Positions 1 through 6,942 are shown, counted from the first letter of the stretch. The stretch: 35,285 bases of DNA from a virus (IMGVR_UViG_3300030333_003349:1-35285), one strand, 5' to 3'. Numbers and translations: made by a program. Notes: a model not told the origin generated them from the sequence alone.

Positions 1-105
1 GAGAACCTTCCTTTGCCAGGGGTAAAGCTTGAGCCCGAATATCTCTTCTGCGAATCGATCAAGATGGACTATGCTCTCGTCAAAGTTGTCTTTCTTCTCT
101 GCCAT
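1..105 (-). CDS. terL: Terminase large subunit, N-terminal fragment (cut by window edge)
   Basis: The ATG at 105-103 opens a frame that runs 35 codons to base 1 without a stop. Its end, LYPWQRKVL, is the short segment with a conserved Trp-Gln that precedes the ATPase domain in many phage terminases. The rest of such a protein lies at the other edge of the window (34010-35285), beginning PGSRVALKAANGSGKT. The two pieces do not join in frame directly (3n+2 bases are missing). In related proteins roughly four or five residues would separate them, so only a short stretch should be absent. The start codon overlaps the stop of the upstream glycosyltransferase as TAATG, implying translational coupling. 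There is no clear Shine-Dalgarno sequence. The fragment is too short to identify alone; the call rests on the two halves together. Confidence 0.75.
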   Translation of the reverse strand, partial: MAEKKDNFDESIVHLDRFAEEIFGLKLYPWQRKVL

Positions 106-1037
106 TATACGTAGACCACTTTACCTCCGTGCCTGGTGATAAAGTCTATGTTTGCTCTCTCCGGTTCGTGATAAACACTGGCTTCGTGCATTGCTATATT
201 CAGTGCCCCTTTTCTGGCGAGATGATAGTACATAACTTTTGCCAAAAACCTTTCATCACTACCGTAAGCATTCCAGGTGTTCCCGAATCCGTTTGGATGC
301 CCGGCACATGGTTGATTGTATTCGTTCTTGGGTTCTATGACGGTCAAACAGTTGCAGCAGTAATCCCAGAACCGGGCGATAGCATTGCTTACGTTGAAGG
401 TGACATCCTTGGGATCGTAAGACCAAGCACCCCCACCGATCGGCGTGTACTTTTTAGCCAACGTGATTCCGCACACGTTAAAGACATCTGTCTTTCTTCC
501 ATAGAACAGGGGCGCAACTGGGAAATGATTTTTCAGCAAACCCCAATGGGCCGTCCACAAATCATCAATATCTAGCTGAACAGCTCGCTCGCACCTTCGA
601 CCACCCAGCACATCAGTTAGCAGCAACCTCCAATACATACCTGTGTTGCCAAGGCTGGGCCTCTTCATCACATGCACGTTTACCCGGTCACAATCTAATG
701 ACCAGTCATCCGCTACTAAGTCTGCCAGGGACGGGTCAACGAATAACTCGACAGCCACATCGTCCCTCAGACGCTTTAGGTCTTTGACGTTTTCTACTAA
801 GCCGGCCAAATACCGAGTTTTAAATTTGTCCCCATCGTTTTTGGCCAAGCCGGTCAGCGATTTGGTGTCAACATCGTAGAGGCTTACAGGTATGACGTAC
901 TCGGCCCCATTGTTTCGTATGATACTGTGATCGATCTCCAGCAGATCGAGAAACTCGTCATGGACGATGCAGTGGCTTTCAAGCCAATCTATAGTCAGCT
1001 CGGGATTGTAACGGTGAATGGGCTCACTGCACCTCAT
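105..1037 (-). CDS. Putative GT-A fold glycosyltransferase
   Basis: A 310-aa protein with no signal peptide or membrane segment. Its middle reads like a GT-A nucleotide-sugar transferase: a strand (VAVELFVD, about 94-101), a helix with GMYWRLLLTDVL (133-144), then ERAVQLDIDDLW, where DID at 156-158 could be the metal-binding DXD motif. This resembles family 8-like transferases, but the match is by eye. It would transfer a sugar from an activated donor to an unknown acceptor, such as a virion protein, phage DNA or host surface glycan. It is the last of three modification genes; it overlaps the methyltransferase before it by 4 nt (ATGA) and terL after it by 1 nt (TAATG). Such tight coupling to a packaging enzyme is unusual. 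The family assignment is moderate and the substrate is unknown. Confidence 0.55.
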   Translation of the reverse strand: MRCSEPIHRYNPELTIDWLESHCIVHDEFLDLLEIDHSIIRNNGAEYVIPVSLYDVDTKSLTGLAKNDGDKFKTRYLAGLVENVKDLKRLRDDVAVELFVDPSLADLVADDWSLDCDRVNVHVMKRPSLGNTGMYWRLLLTDVLGGRRCERAVQLDIDDLWTAHWGLLKNHFPVAPLFYGRKTDVFNVCGITLAKKYTPIGGGAWSYDPKDVTFNVSNAIARFWDYCCNCLTVIEPKNEYNQPCAGHPNGFGNTWNAYGSDERFLAKVMYYHLARKGALNIAMHEASVYHEPERANIDFITRHGGKVVYV

Positions 1038-1663
1038 ATCCGCTCGAGTAACACCAATCCGCTTAGGTGTTCGAGGTAGCAGACCTGTCTGACTTCGTCT
1101 CTGTAGTTATTGCAAATGTCCTCGACCGCAAACTTGACCTCCTCCCCGTGATAGTCATCGATCAGTATGTGCTTACACTCAGCCCGGATAGCCAGCAACG
1201 TGTCCTGGTAGCATCCTCGGTAGTCGTGCATAGCATCGACAAAACAAAGGTCCGCTTCAGGGATGGACTCGACTTGTCGCAGATCGCACATCTCCAAGTT
1301 GTATTTCTCAAAACTGTTTGCTTGGAACATGGACTTCATGATCACTACCGGATCCCAGGGCTCGCCTTGTTCGTTTGTAGTGGGTCCATAGGAGTCGTAG
1401 CCAACGTAACTCGCTTTCCAGTCAACGCCCGTAAGCATTGCATTTGTGCCGGGCCCATGTGAGCTCCCAAGCTCGACAATGCTTTCAGGCTCGAGAAGTG
1501 CGGTGGCATTTTTAAGAACTCTGTACTTGTGAATGAAAGCCTCTCTGTGACCCTCGTAATACGAGGCATCATAACTGTTAAACACCGAGTGCTCCTTAGC
1601 CGGCACCCAGGTATCAGCCTGGGATTTCTCAGCAACCTTTTTGGCGAAATCTTTAGTAACCAT
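1034..1663 (-). CDS. Class I SAM-dependent methyltransferase
   Basis: A 209-aa protein with a Rossmann-type methyltransferase core. Motif I is IVELGSSHGPGT (62-73), where the glycine-rich loop binds S-adenosylmethionine; the acidic residue after strand 2 is D90 (YVGYDSYG). Later strands give FVDAMHDY (141-148) and ILIDDYHG (166-173). The last two, with paired acidic residues, are typical of the Methyltransf_24 / sugar O-methyltransferase and cephalosporin-hydroxylase-like group, not of DNA methyltransferases; no (D/N)PPY motif is seen. It sits between two glycosyltransferases, overlapping them by 11 nt and 4 nt, so methylating a sugar that they attach is a reasonable inference. The family call is good; the substrate is unproven. 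Confidence 0.75.
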   Translation of the reverse strand: MVTKDFAKKVAEKSQADTWVPAKEHSVFNSYDASYYEGHREAFIHKYRVLKNATALLEPESIVELGSSHGPGTNAMLTGVDWKASYVGYDSYGPTTNEQGEPWDPVVIMKSMFQANSFEKYNLEMCDLRQVESIPEADLCFVDAMHDYRGCYQDTLLAIRAECKHILIDDYHGEEVKFAVEDICNNYRDEVRQVCYLEHLSGLVLLERI

Positions 1664-2693
1664 ATTTTGTTCCCTTGAAGGTCTCGCGGATCACATCGAC
1701 GTAACCATCCACCATTCGTTTGTACGTAAACTGCCTGGCCTGACGGTATGACTTCTGCCCCTTCTTGATCAGCATCTCACGGTTCGTGACTATGTCCCGC
1801 ATGACAGCCGCACAATGCATCACGTCTGGCTCGGCCCATAGGCCCATGCCCTCGTAGGAGTCCGTAGCAGAGACTAGCTTGTAGTCCACCGGAAAGCTCA
1901 TCTCCTGTGTGATGTGATCGCTGAAACCAAAGAAAATTGGCAGCACACTCGGCCGCCCACACGCCGCTGCCTCGGCCGGCATCAGCCCCCATCCCTCTCC
2001 TTTACTCATGCAGACGTATACGTCGATCGACTTATACCAGTCCGCGAGCTTGTCCTTCGGCCAGGTGCCCTGGTCAATCGCGATCCTTGAATCTGAGAAG
2101 CCGGGAAGGGGATCTTTCGGGTAACACTTGATCCTAAGCTCGACCGGCTCATTGCCTCGAGGAAATGCCTCCTGGAAGGCCTCCACAACCTCGTCAAAGC
2201 CTTTGCGAGGCCATCCATGCTTGGAGATGCCTGACGTGCCAAAAACCACGTAGGGGCGCTCCTTGGGCTTGGAAGGTTGGAAGGCATCCACATCGATGCC
2301 GAAAGGCACCTGGTGCATAGGTGCGGTCACTCCCTGGCCGGATAGCGCGATGATATTACTCATCGAAGGAATGATGACGCTTTTGCACACATTGAGATTT
2401 CTGATCCACGGATCAGGGATCCGAGTAGTCTCCCACATGGTTGAATAAATCGTGCGCTGGGGATCGTCCGGCAAATACTTGGGAGGGTAGATCACCAGAG
2501 TGGGAGCATCGATGGTAGGCTGCCTAGCGAGCCGGGAATCGTACTTCTCAGGGATGCGTCGGGTCCAGGCATCCTGATTCATCGGGATGATGCACAACTC
2601 ATACCCACGCTCAAGCAGTCCATCGATGATAATCCGCGAGTGAAAATCGTAGCTGGAATTGTCTCCTATCTGACCTCGTATAATTAATCTCAT
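1653..2693 (-). CDS. GT4-type (GT-B fold) glycosyltransferase
   Basis: I take the ATG at 2693 (MRLIIRGQIGDNS), giving 346 aa. It has a good ribosome binding site (GGGGAG, 7 nt upstream) and avoids a 71-nt overlap with the gene before it; an upstream ATG at 2798 is also open. The N-terminal half has Rossmann-like strands and a glycine-containing first loop. The C-terminal half has PFGIDVDAFQP (about 130-140), VVFGTSGISKHGWPRKGF, and KGEGWGLMPAEAAACGRPSV with the E-x7-E pair E233/E241 that binds the nucleotide sugar in GT4 retaining transferases. It is the first of the three modification genes between the small and large terminase genes. Acceptor and sugar are unknown. The family assignment is strong. 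Confidence 0.85.
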   Translation of the reverse strand: MRLIIRGQIGDNSSYDFHSRIIIDGLLERGYELCIIPMNQDAWTRRIPEKYDSRLARQPTIDAPTLVIYPPKYLPDDPQRTIYSTMWETTRIPDPWIRNLNVCKSVIIPSMSNIIALSGQGVTAPMHQVPFGIDVDAFQPSKPKERPYVVFGTSGISKHGWPRKGFDEVVEAFQEAFPRGNEPVELRIKCYPKDPLPGFSDSRIAIDQGTWPKDKLADWYKSIDVYVCMSKGEGWGLMPAEAAACGRPSVLPIFFGFSDHITQEMSFPVDYKLVSATDSYEGMGLWAEPDVMHCAAVMRDIVTNREMLIKKGQKSYRQARQFTYKRMVDGYVDVIRETFKGTKYGY

Positions 2694-2727
2694 TCCATCT
2701 CTCCCCGGAGGCTTCTTGGGTCGTATG

Positions 2728-2961
2728 TCAATTCCTAGAAAATGAAATAAAAGGCTCGCCATCGTCCTCGTCATCCGGGCCGGATTCTTCCGGCTCATTC
2801 AAAAGCTCTGTAGCATTCTCTAAAAGCTCATCAACTAACTCCGCGACATGGTTGGCTATCAGGCGCTCAGTGTCGTCTGGATCCCCAAATGAAGTCATCT
2901 TCCGGCTCATAGTTAACTCACCATCCGGGGACAGGTTGATCGATACAGTGCATTTGATCAC
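2728..2961 (-). CDS. Small acidic hypothetical protein
   Basis: 77 aa from a GTG start; a later ATG at 2910 (MSRKMTSFGD, 60 aa) has a GGTGAG sequence a few bases upstream and is an equally likely start. The C-terminal part is strongly acidic (EEPEESGPDDEDDGEPF in sense), with a predicted amphipathic helix before it (VAELVDELLENATELLNE). I do not recognise the family. It lies between the small terminase and the glycosyltransferase cassette, transcribed with them. An acidic tail of this sort is seen in DNA mimics and in chaperone-like small phage proteins, but nothing here proves either role. Confidence 0.5.
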   Translation of the reverse strand: MIKCTVSINLSPDGELTMSRKMTSFGDPDDTERLIANHVAELVDELLENATELLNEPEESGPDDEDDGEPFISFSRN

Positions 2962-3114
2962 ATGGGCTATTTAAGGGGGGGATATAAACTTACAAAGCAT
3001 TGAAATACCGATTCCGTACGCGTGAGAAAAAAGGGGGTGGGGGTATTCGAATGGCGGCTTGGATTATGGGGCCCCTACCCATCGTTATAAAATCATGTAC
3101 AAAATCGTGTACAA
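2962..3114 (-). other. Non-coding gap after small terminase gene
   Basis: No convincing gene. It contains a C-rich run followed by T6 (leftward reading), the palindromes GGGGCCCC, TTCGAA and ACGCGT, and two TGTACA hexamers 12 bp apart at its right end. A 30-codon leftward frame starting at 3082 is open (MGRGPIIQAA...), but nothing supports its expression. Its position beside the small terminase makes it a candidate place for the packaging site or a promoter. That is inference from position only. Confidence 0.3.
3096..3113. repeat. TGTACA pair with 12-bp spacing
   Basis: TGTACA occurs at 3096-3101 and 3108-3113, just past the stop of the small terminase gene. The intervening ATCG, giving ATCGTGTACA, is shared exactly with the five-copy array inside the integrase gene (11022-11075). 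The same 12-bp period at two places suggests a common DNA-binding protein or a common origin of the segments. Confidence 0.5.
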
Positions 3115-3702
3115 TTATGTGTCCTCTTGTTGATTATCAACGACTTGTGCATCCAGAACAGGAGACTGTGAATCTACTGCTCGCCTCGCCTGGTGAAGCT
3201 TATCGAAAATTGCATGACCGTGTGCGTGAGTGATTGAGCCACTCTGTACTAGGTTCTTTTGCGGCGCATAATCGTCTGGATGAACTCTCTCTAATAAATC
3301 CAGTGCCAGCCTCGGATGTTTGCTCATGCCCTGATAAACGTAGTTCAGCAGCATCATCTTGTTGATACTCCGCGCTTTCTCTACTGATTCGGCGAAGTCA
3401 GGATGTCTCTGCTTCCATCGGCTGATCTCTTCTGCGCTGCAATGGATCAGCGGCGCGGCTGCCTTCTGCTTGAATCCGAGAGCGATTGCCCGGAGGAAAA
3501 CGAGCACATTATCTCGAGTGTATTTGTCTTGTTGGCGCAATTTCCTGTTGCCATTTGTGACAGCTATCGCTGACGGTGGACAGATCTCCTCAATCTCGTC
3601 CTGGTAAGGCGCCAAGGCCTCTTCCATGCCAGTGACCTGGTCTGGGTTCACGGAGTTCTTAGGAGCGATCTGAGGAACTTGAGCAGCTTTCTTACGAGGC
3701 AT
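3115..3702 (-). CDS. terS: Probable terminase small subunit
   Basis: 195 aa. An N-terminal basic stretch is followed by a helical DNA-binding region (about 64-106): the segment KYTRDNVLVFLRAIALGFKQ, then AAAPLIHCSAEEISRWKQ as a helix-turn-helix, then HPDFAESVEKARSINK. This leads into GMSKHPRLALDLLERVHPDDYA (about 125-146). The last segment (helix, then 'LALLERRxPxxY') is a common signature of phage small terminases that recognise the packaging site. It lies upstream of terL in the same transcription direction when the window is closed into a circle, though about 3 kb away with five other genes between them; normally the two are adjacent. An alternative is a regulator with the same fold. Confidence 0.6.
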   Translation of the reverse strand: MPRKKAAQVPQIAPKNSVNPDQVTGMEEALAPYQDEIEEICPPSAIAVTNGNRKLRQQDKYTRDNVLVFLRAIALGFKQKAAAPLIHCSAEEISRWKQRHPDFAESVEKARSINKMMLLNYVYQGMSKHPRLALDLLERVHPDDYAPQKNLVQSGSITHAHGHAIFDKLHQARRAVDSQSPVLDAQVVDNQQEDT

Positions 3703-3783
3703 AGCTTTAATCGTACGAGGATGCGTTCTAACGCGTTTTAATTGGCGAGTAGATAGAAGTGTACAGAGAGAGGGTAAACGAGC
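3703..3783 (-). promoter_or_regulatory. Gap upstream of small terminase; possible late promoter
   Basis: This 81-bp gap separates the replication genes from the packaging genes. Reading leftward it has TTTACC and, 17 bases later, TATCTA (weak -35/-10 candidates), the palindromes AACGCGTT and TCGTACGA, and one TGTACA at 3760-3765. It is one of the few gaps in the long leftward operon where a late promoter could lie. The promoter boxes are poor matches, so this is only a candidate. Confidence 0.25.
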
Positions 3784-4035
3784 TTAGGGCTTAAGCTGCT
3801 TCGCTATGGATTTCTTCCAGATTTCCATGTAAGCCTGGCCCTTATTGTGAGGATCATCGACTGGCACCACGATCCAGTCTACTCCCCGGCTGTCGAGATC
3901 CTTGGCTAGGTTCTCAATCATCCAAGCCTCAGACTCGGCATCGTACCGGTAGGTCAGAGCTCGGTAGCCTTTAGCTCGAGCCACGGCCGGAGCGAGCACC
4001 TGGCGCTCGATGCCTATGATCTCGATAGGTTTCAT
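3784..4035 (-). CDS. Hypothetical protein
   Basis: 83 aa, no recognised family. It looks like a compact alpha/beta protein: IEIIGIERQVLAPAVARAKG, then YRALTYRYDAES, then VDWIVVPVDDPHNKGQA and a C-terminal amphipathic helix EIWKKSIAKQL. It starts with an ATG that overlaps the stop of the helicase loader gene by 4 nt (ATGA), so it is translated together with the replication genes. A helper role in replication is possible by position only. Confidence 0.55.
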   Translation of the reverse strand: MKPIEIIGIERQVLAPAVARAKGYRALTYRYDAESEAWMIENLAKDLDSRGVDWIVVPVDDPHNKGQAYMEIWKKSIAKQLKP

Positions 4036-4655
4036 TTGGTTCTGAAGCTATAGTCTTTTGATTTTAGGTACACCACTTTGCTTCCGTTTCTCGCCATTCG
4101 GCTGGCGATGCGTACATCGACTTGGGCTATCTCTCCGGCTGATTTGTTCGAGGTGATGATCGTCCATCGCTTGTCTCGAGCCCCGAGCAGATTGTGTAAT
4201 TTCTCGGTTGACCAGTCCGACTGTCTCTCTGCCAAAACATCATCGAGCACCAGGTAAGGCCATCGTGCCATGTCTCTAAACTTCTCGTAGTTTCCACGGT
4301 CTCTAAGCTCCTCGATGTACTGGGGCCAGTAGATCCATTGAGGTGAGTAATCGGCCTTGTTGTCCCAGTTAGGCCGAGTCCTGAGCCAATCCCAGAGGCG
4401 CCGGGCTACGTGCGTCTTACCCACTCCACTGTTGCCGAGGAGCGATAGCCAACGAGGTCTGTCTTCATGCTCGACCGATAGCGCCCACTGTGAGGCTGCT
4501 ACGATCATGCGCTCAACATCCTCATCGACTGGGTCGATCTTAAACCACTTTGCCCAGACCTTCGTATTGATCGGCCTGTCCTGAGTTTGCGGTGCCTTCG
4601 TTTCGATCTGGTTGCCGAAAAGATCCGTTGTGATTTGTTGTGCGCTTTTTGTCAT
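4032..4655 (-). CDS. DnaC-like helicase loader (AAA+ ATPase)
   Basis: 207 aa. Walker A is LLGNSGVGKTHVAR (GNSGVGKT at 74-81), Walker B is YLVLDDV (134-140), and sensor 1 is WTIITSNKS (164-172), followed by RIASRMARNG, as in DnaC/IstB-type ATPases. These load the replicative helicase onto the origin. The protein lacks the long N-terminal helicase-binding domain of E. coli DnaC. The start at 4655 overlaps the upstream initiator gene by 116 nt; an ATG at 4508 (M50) would remove the overlap and leave the whole ATPase core, but the sequence between reads well in both frames. It follows the initiator gene directly, the usual initiator-loader pair of phages. Confidence 0.85.
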   Translation of the reverse strand: MTKSAQQITTDLFGNQIETKAPQTQDRPINTKVWAKWFKIDPVDEDVERMIVAASQWALSVEHEDRPRWLSLLGNSGVGKTHVARRLWDWLRTRPNWDNKADYSPQWIYWPQYIEELRDRGNYEKFRDMARWPYLVLDDVLAERQSDWSTEKLHNLLGARDKRWTIITSNKSAGEIAQVDVRIASRMARNGSKVVYLKSKDYSFRTK

Positions 4656-5316
4656 CGGTCCATGGAGAGTTTTGAATGATATGCCACCATCTCACTGGTG
4701 TTTTGTTTTTGTTCAGCCAAAGGTTTTGGCCTTGATAGTAGTTATAGAAGTCGATTGCTCGTTGCTCGGGGATGCTGCGCGAAGCGCAGAAGGCCTTTAT
4801 TTCGTCCAGGCTTGGAGGCTGTTTTGCGTCTGCCTTTAATAAGTCTTTATCTTTAGCTTTAGATATAGATATAGAATGCTTCGCGTTTGCTTCGCGTTTG
4901 CTTAAGCAGTCGTTAACGTTTGCTTCGCTTTTGCTTAACGTTTGCTTCGCTTTTGCTTTAGCGCGTGCTTGGCCGGATGCTTTACCTCCAGCTCTCCCGG
5001 CGGCCGCTTTGGCTGCTGCGTAAGCGTTGTACTCCTCGGCCTCTCTTGTCATGCGGTCGCAGATTATCGACACAGATTCATCGTCAAACCTAACCTGACA
5101 CGCCTGGGCATCCTTGATTTCCTGAAGCAAAGCTTTAGCTTTTCCCGGCTGCACTCGCAGAGCTCGGCACAGGTGAGCCATGCTGCACTCAAGCTTTCCG
5201 GGAGAGGGTTGGGATGCCAGGAGGCAAAGGATGCGGATCCACGCTCCCTCTGCCTCCAGGCTTAGAAACATCGCGCCTGATAGCCATGCGTCTGGATAAA
5301 AGCGGATGTACTTCAT
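4540..5316 (-). CDS. Replication initiator / primosomal protein carrying the origin repeats
   Basis: 258 aa. The N-terminus (MKYIRFYPDAWLSGAMFLSL, then EGAWIRILCLLAS) has the short motif found at the start of DUF1376/DnaD-like phage replication proteins, with a winged-helix region to about residue 90. The middle (about 95-165) is low-complexity, rich in Lys, Ala and Ser, and contains imperfect repeats such as LSKSEANVNDCLSKREANA. The C-terminus (about 168-258) has IPEQRAIDFYNYYQGQNLW and TPVRWWHIIQNSPW, as seen in replisome-organiser proteins. The low-complexity linker is the translation of an 11-bp iteron array, so this gene probably contains the origin, as in lambda O. It is followed by the helicase loader. 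Confidence 0.75.
   Translation of the reverse strand: MKYIRFYPDAWLSGAMFLSLEAEGAWIRILCLLASQPSPGKLECSMAHLCRALRVQPGKAKALLQEIKDAQACQVRFDDESVSIICDRMTREAEEYNAYAAAKAAAGRAGGKASGQARAKAKAKQTLSKSEANVNDCLSKREANAKHSISISKAKDKDLLKADAKQPPSLDEIKAFCASRSIPEQRAIDFYNYYQGQNLWLNKNKTPVRWWHIIQNSPWTDDKKRTTNHNGSFRQPDRNEGTANSGQADQYEGLGKVV
4835..4954. other. Candidate replication origin: iterons plus AT-rich tract
   Basis: Seven tandem 11-bp units run from 4878 to 4954 in strict register: GCTTCGCGTTT (4878), the same (4889), GCTTAAGCAGT (4900), CGTTAACGTTT (4911), GCTTCGCTTTT (4922), GCTTAACGTTT (4933), GCTTCGCTTTT (4944); a decayed unit follows at 4955. Directly beside it, 4835-4877 has only 8 G/C in 43 bases. Because 11 is not a multiple of 3, the DNA period cannot be a by-product of a short protein repeat. 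One helical-turn spacing plus an adjacent AT-rich melting region inside an initiator gene is the classic lambdoid origin layout. Function is inferred. Confidence 0.65.
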
Positions 5317-5318
5317 GA

Positions 5319-5666
5319 TCAGTAGTCGTAGACGGTGCCGCCTTGTGCAGCCCAGTTTTCCTTAAGAGCATCGACGCCTTTTTCCTTCAAGATGCAGTGC
5401 ATCTCCTCGGCCGCTCTGACAGCCTCAGTCCGAACATCAACCAACTCTTTTGCGTCAGTGTAAGTCACCCCGCTATGACTCTTGGTCCATGGGCCTCGCA
5501 CCGGCTGATCTTTCACCCAGTGCGGATTGTTTTCGTTCCTCGATACATCCCGGAATAGGCAGATGATCTGAGTGTTTGCTGAGTGGTGCGTGAAACATGC
5601 GTTGACGTATTTATCTCCAACCTCAAGGAGGTAGCTTTTGTTTAGTCTAATTTTCGGTGTTTCCAT
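5319..5666 (-). CDS. Hypothetical protein
   Basis: 115 aa from the ATG at 5666 (METPKIRLNKSYLLEVG); the frame stays open to 5828, but that part only mirrors the preceding gene. It reads as a beta-rich start followed by a C-terminal helix (YTDAKELVDVRTEAVRAAEE, about 67-86). No family recognised. It lies between the DnaA-like gene (20-nt overlap) and the initiator gene (2-nt gap), so it is part of the replication operon. Its ribosome binding site is not obvious. Confidence 0.5.
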   Translation of the reverse strand: METPKIRLNKSYLLEVGDKYVNACFTHHSANTQIICLFRDVSRNENNPHWVKDQPVRGPWTKSHSGVTYTDAKELVDVRTEAVRAAEEMHCILKEKGVDALKENWAAQGGTVYDY

Positions 5667-6045
5667 TTTGGTTATCTTTGTGTTTTTCGATTTCGATTTG
5701 GTATGCGTTTTGGAGCGACTCGTAAGTCGCGGTGAAATGCGGGTCTCGGTTAAGCCAGTTCGTCGCGGTCTTACGTCCATGTGTGACGTTACTACGCTGC
5801 ATGTTGAAAAGTTTGCTGATTTGATCATCGGTACATCCGGCGATATCGTGCAACAGCATCATCAGCGCATAACGCGCATAGAGAATGTGCTTGAATCGCC
5901 GCTTAGAGGTTAATTCGTCTTCAGAGGTGCCCCAGAGCTCCTGGGCTAATTGTTTCGCTTTCTCGATTCGCCACCTCATCGGCGGCAATACGTATTTGGT
6001 TGATGAAGTTTGTGGTTCCGTCATTTGTGAAGTCTCGGTCTGCAT
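5647..6045 (-). CDS. Stand-alone DnaA domain IV-like DNA-binding protein
   Basis: 132 aa. Residues about 45-98 match the pattern of the DnaA C-terminal domain: basic residues before a helix (SKRRFKHILYARYALMMLL), then a helix-turn-helix (GCTDDQISKLFNMQRSNVTH, 70-89) ending in THGRKTATNWL, which corresponds to the DnaA signature region that contacts the DnaA box. No ATPase domain is present. It may recruit or mimic DnaA at the phage origin, or block host DnaA boxes. The start at 6045 overlaps the dNMP kinase gene by 125 nt; an ATG at 5979 (M23) keeps the whole domain and shortens the overlap. A second protein of the same kind is at 8390-8959. Confidence 0.65.
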   Translation of the reverse strand: MQTETSQMTEPQTSSTKYVLPPMRWRIEKAKQLAQELWGTSEDELTSKRRFKHILYARYALMMLLHDIAGCTDDQISKLFNMQRSNVTHGRKTATNWLNRDPHFTATYESLQNAYQIEIEKHKDNQNGNTEN

Positions 6046-6466
6046 TTATTTGATTAATCATTGTTTCGCTTATGTGGTTATCGTTGTCCGTAAATTTGCC
6101 CGTAAGCCTCCATACCAATCCTCCCTCGGCATGGACCCAATCGGCTTCGTATGGAAATCTCAAATCGTCTATGATTAGGTGCTCATAAAAGGGTTGCATC
6201 TCATGCCAGTCAGATGCCAGGGCCTCGACCCAAATGTCCTCACCGTATCGTTCCTTGTATGCCTGGCCCACTGCCTGGTACACCGGTCGCAGAAGCTTCT
6301 TCTCATCGGCATCATGCGGGTCGTATGGTCCAAAAATCTTCTCGACCTCTTTCTTGATGCGGTAGGCAAAGCTCAAGATCTTGGTCTCTCCCTGAAGCAC
6401 CTCCTGTAGCACCTTTGCGGCTGTTGATTTGCCGCTCAGTTTTTTACCTGTAAGTGCAATTATCAT
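5921..6466 (-). CDS. Deoxynucleoside monophosphate kinase
   Basis: 181 aa with the P-loop GKKLSGKST (7-15) at the extreme N-terminus. It continues in the pattern of T4 gp1-like dNMP kinases: ILSFAYRIKKEVEKIFG, YQAVGQAYKERYGEDIWVEAL (about 66-85), and LIIDDLRFPYEADW (about 97-110), where the Asp and Arg are part of the lid/substrate region. It phosphorylates dNMPs to dNDPs to feed phage DNA synthesis in the cytoplasm. There is no Shine-Dalgarno sequence; instead a 9-bp hairpin sits 8 nt upstream of the start. The first replication gene after a 127-bp gap. Confidence 0.85.
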   Translation of the reverse strand: MIIALTGKKLSGKSTAAKVLQEVLQGETKILSFAYRIKKEVEKIFGPYDPHDADEKKLLRPVYQAVGQAYKERYGEDIWVEALASDWHEMQPFYEHLIIDDLRFPYEADWVHAEGGLVWRLTGKFTDNDNHISETMINQINADRDFTNDGTTNFINQIRIAADEVANRESETISPGALGHL

Positions 6467-6593
6467 TCTTAATTAAGCCGGGGATGGGAGTATCCAACAG
6501 CACCACCCCCGGCTTGTTTGTCATGCGCTAACCCATTTTTAGATTAGCTTGTTTTTGTTTGCTTGTTTCCCCATCAGCACTCGCTGACAGAAA
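6467..6593 (-). promoter_or_regulatory. Gap with 9-bp hairpin upstream of dNMP kinase
   Basis: AAGCCGGGG (6475-6483) pairs perfectly with CCCCGGCTT (6507-6515) across a 23-nt loop. Leftward transcription has no T-run after it, so it is not a standard terminator; rightward it is followed by GTTTGT, which is weak. The hairpin ends 8 nt before the dNMP kinase ATG and could control its translation or protect the transcript. A 26-codon leftward frame (ATG at 6524, MTNKPGVVLLDTP...) covers the hairpin and overlaps the kinase start. It is possible but unsupported. Confidence 0.35.
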
Positions 6594-6941
6594 TTAGTTG
6601 GGGCCGGCTAGATCGCCCCTGATAAATGAGAACAAAGAGCTCTTGGAGGTGATCTCGATCCACTCACCATTGTCTTCACGCCAGGTCACGACCCAGTGAT
6701 CAACTCCGGCTCGCTTGGCATCTGCTTTGGCTTGTGCAATTGCCTTACGCAAATCGAGCCTGTTAACGCGCTTGACCTCCCAGTGAATTGGAAGGTCTTT
6801 GCAGACAACATCCGGCTGCTGAGATCCGTCCGAGCCTTTGCCGCTATATTGGCAGCCACGGTGGGCCTCGTAGCCTTCGGCTCTCAGTTCGTCACGCCAC
6901 TCTCTCTCTCCGCGCTCCCCTTTGTCCCTTGAGTTAACCAT
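6594..6941 (-). CDS. Hjc-like Holliday junction resolvase (PD-(D/E)XK)
   Basis: 115 aa from the ATG at 6941, one base after the stop of the preceding gene (TGACATG); a frame open to 7016 only mirrors that gene. The N-terminus DKGERGEREWRDELRAEGYE (6-25) resembles archaeal-type Hjc and VRR-like resolvases, with the first catalytic Glu. QQPDVVCKDLPIHWEVKRVN holds the core PD (D44) and E-x-K (E55, K57), and RLDLRKAIAQAKADA is the helix after the core. It likely resolves branched DNA made by the annealase and nuclease encoded just upstream, before packaging. The family call is good by motif. Confidence 0.75.
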   Translation of the reverse strand: MVNSRDKGERGEREWRDELRAEGYEAHRGCQYSGKGSDGSQQPDVVCKDLPIHWEVKRVNRLDLRKAIAQAKADAKRAGVDHWVVTWREDNGEWIEITSKSSLFSFIRGDLAGPN

Positions 6942-6942
6942 G

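Noticed and set aside
2990-3082. Leftward 30-codon frame (MGRGPIIQAA...) in the gap after terS
   Set aside because: No ribosome site, proline-rich reading of a C-run; no neighbour overlap to support it.
3000-3233. Rightward 77-codon frame near the small terminase
   Set aside because: Antisense to terS for half its length, with low-complexity sequence translated from the G-rich gap; no supporting start site.
3760-3765. Single TGTACA upstream of terS as a further site of the 12-bp array
   Set aside because: A lone palindromic hexamer is expected about nine times in 35 kb; no partner at 12 bp.
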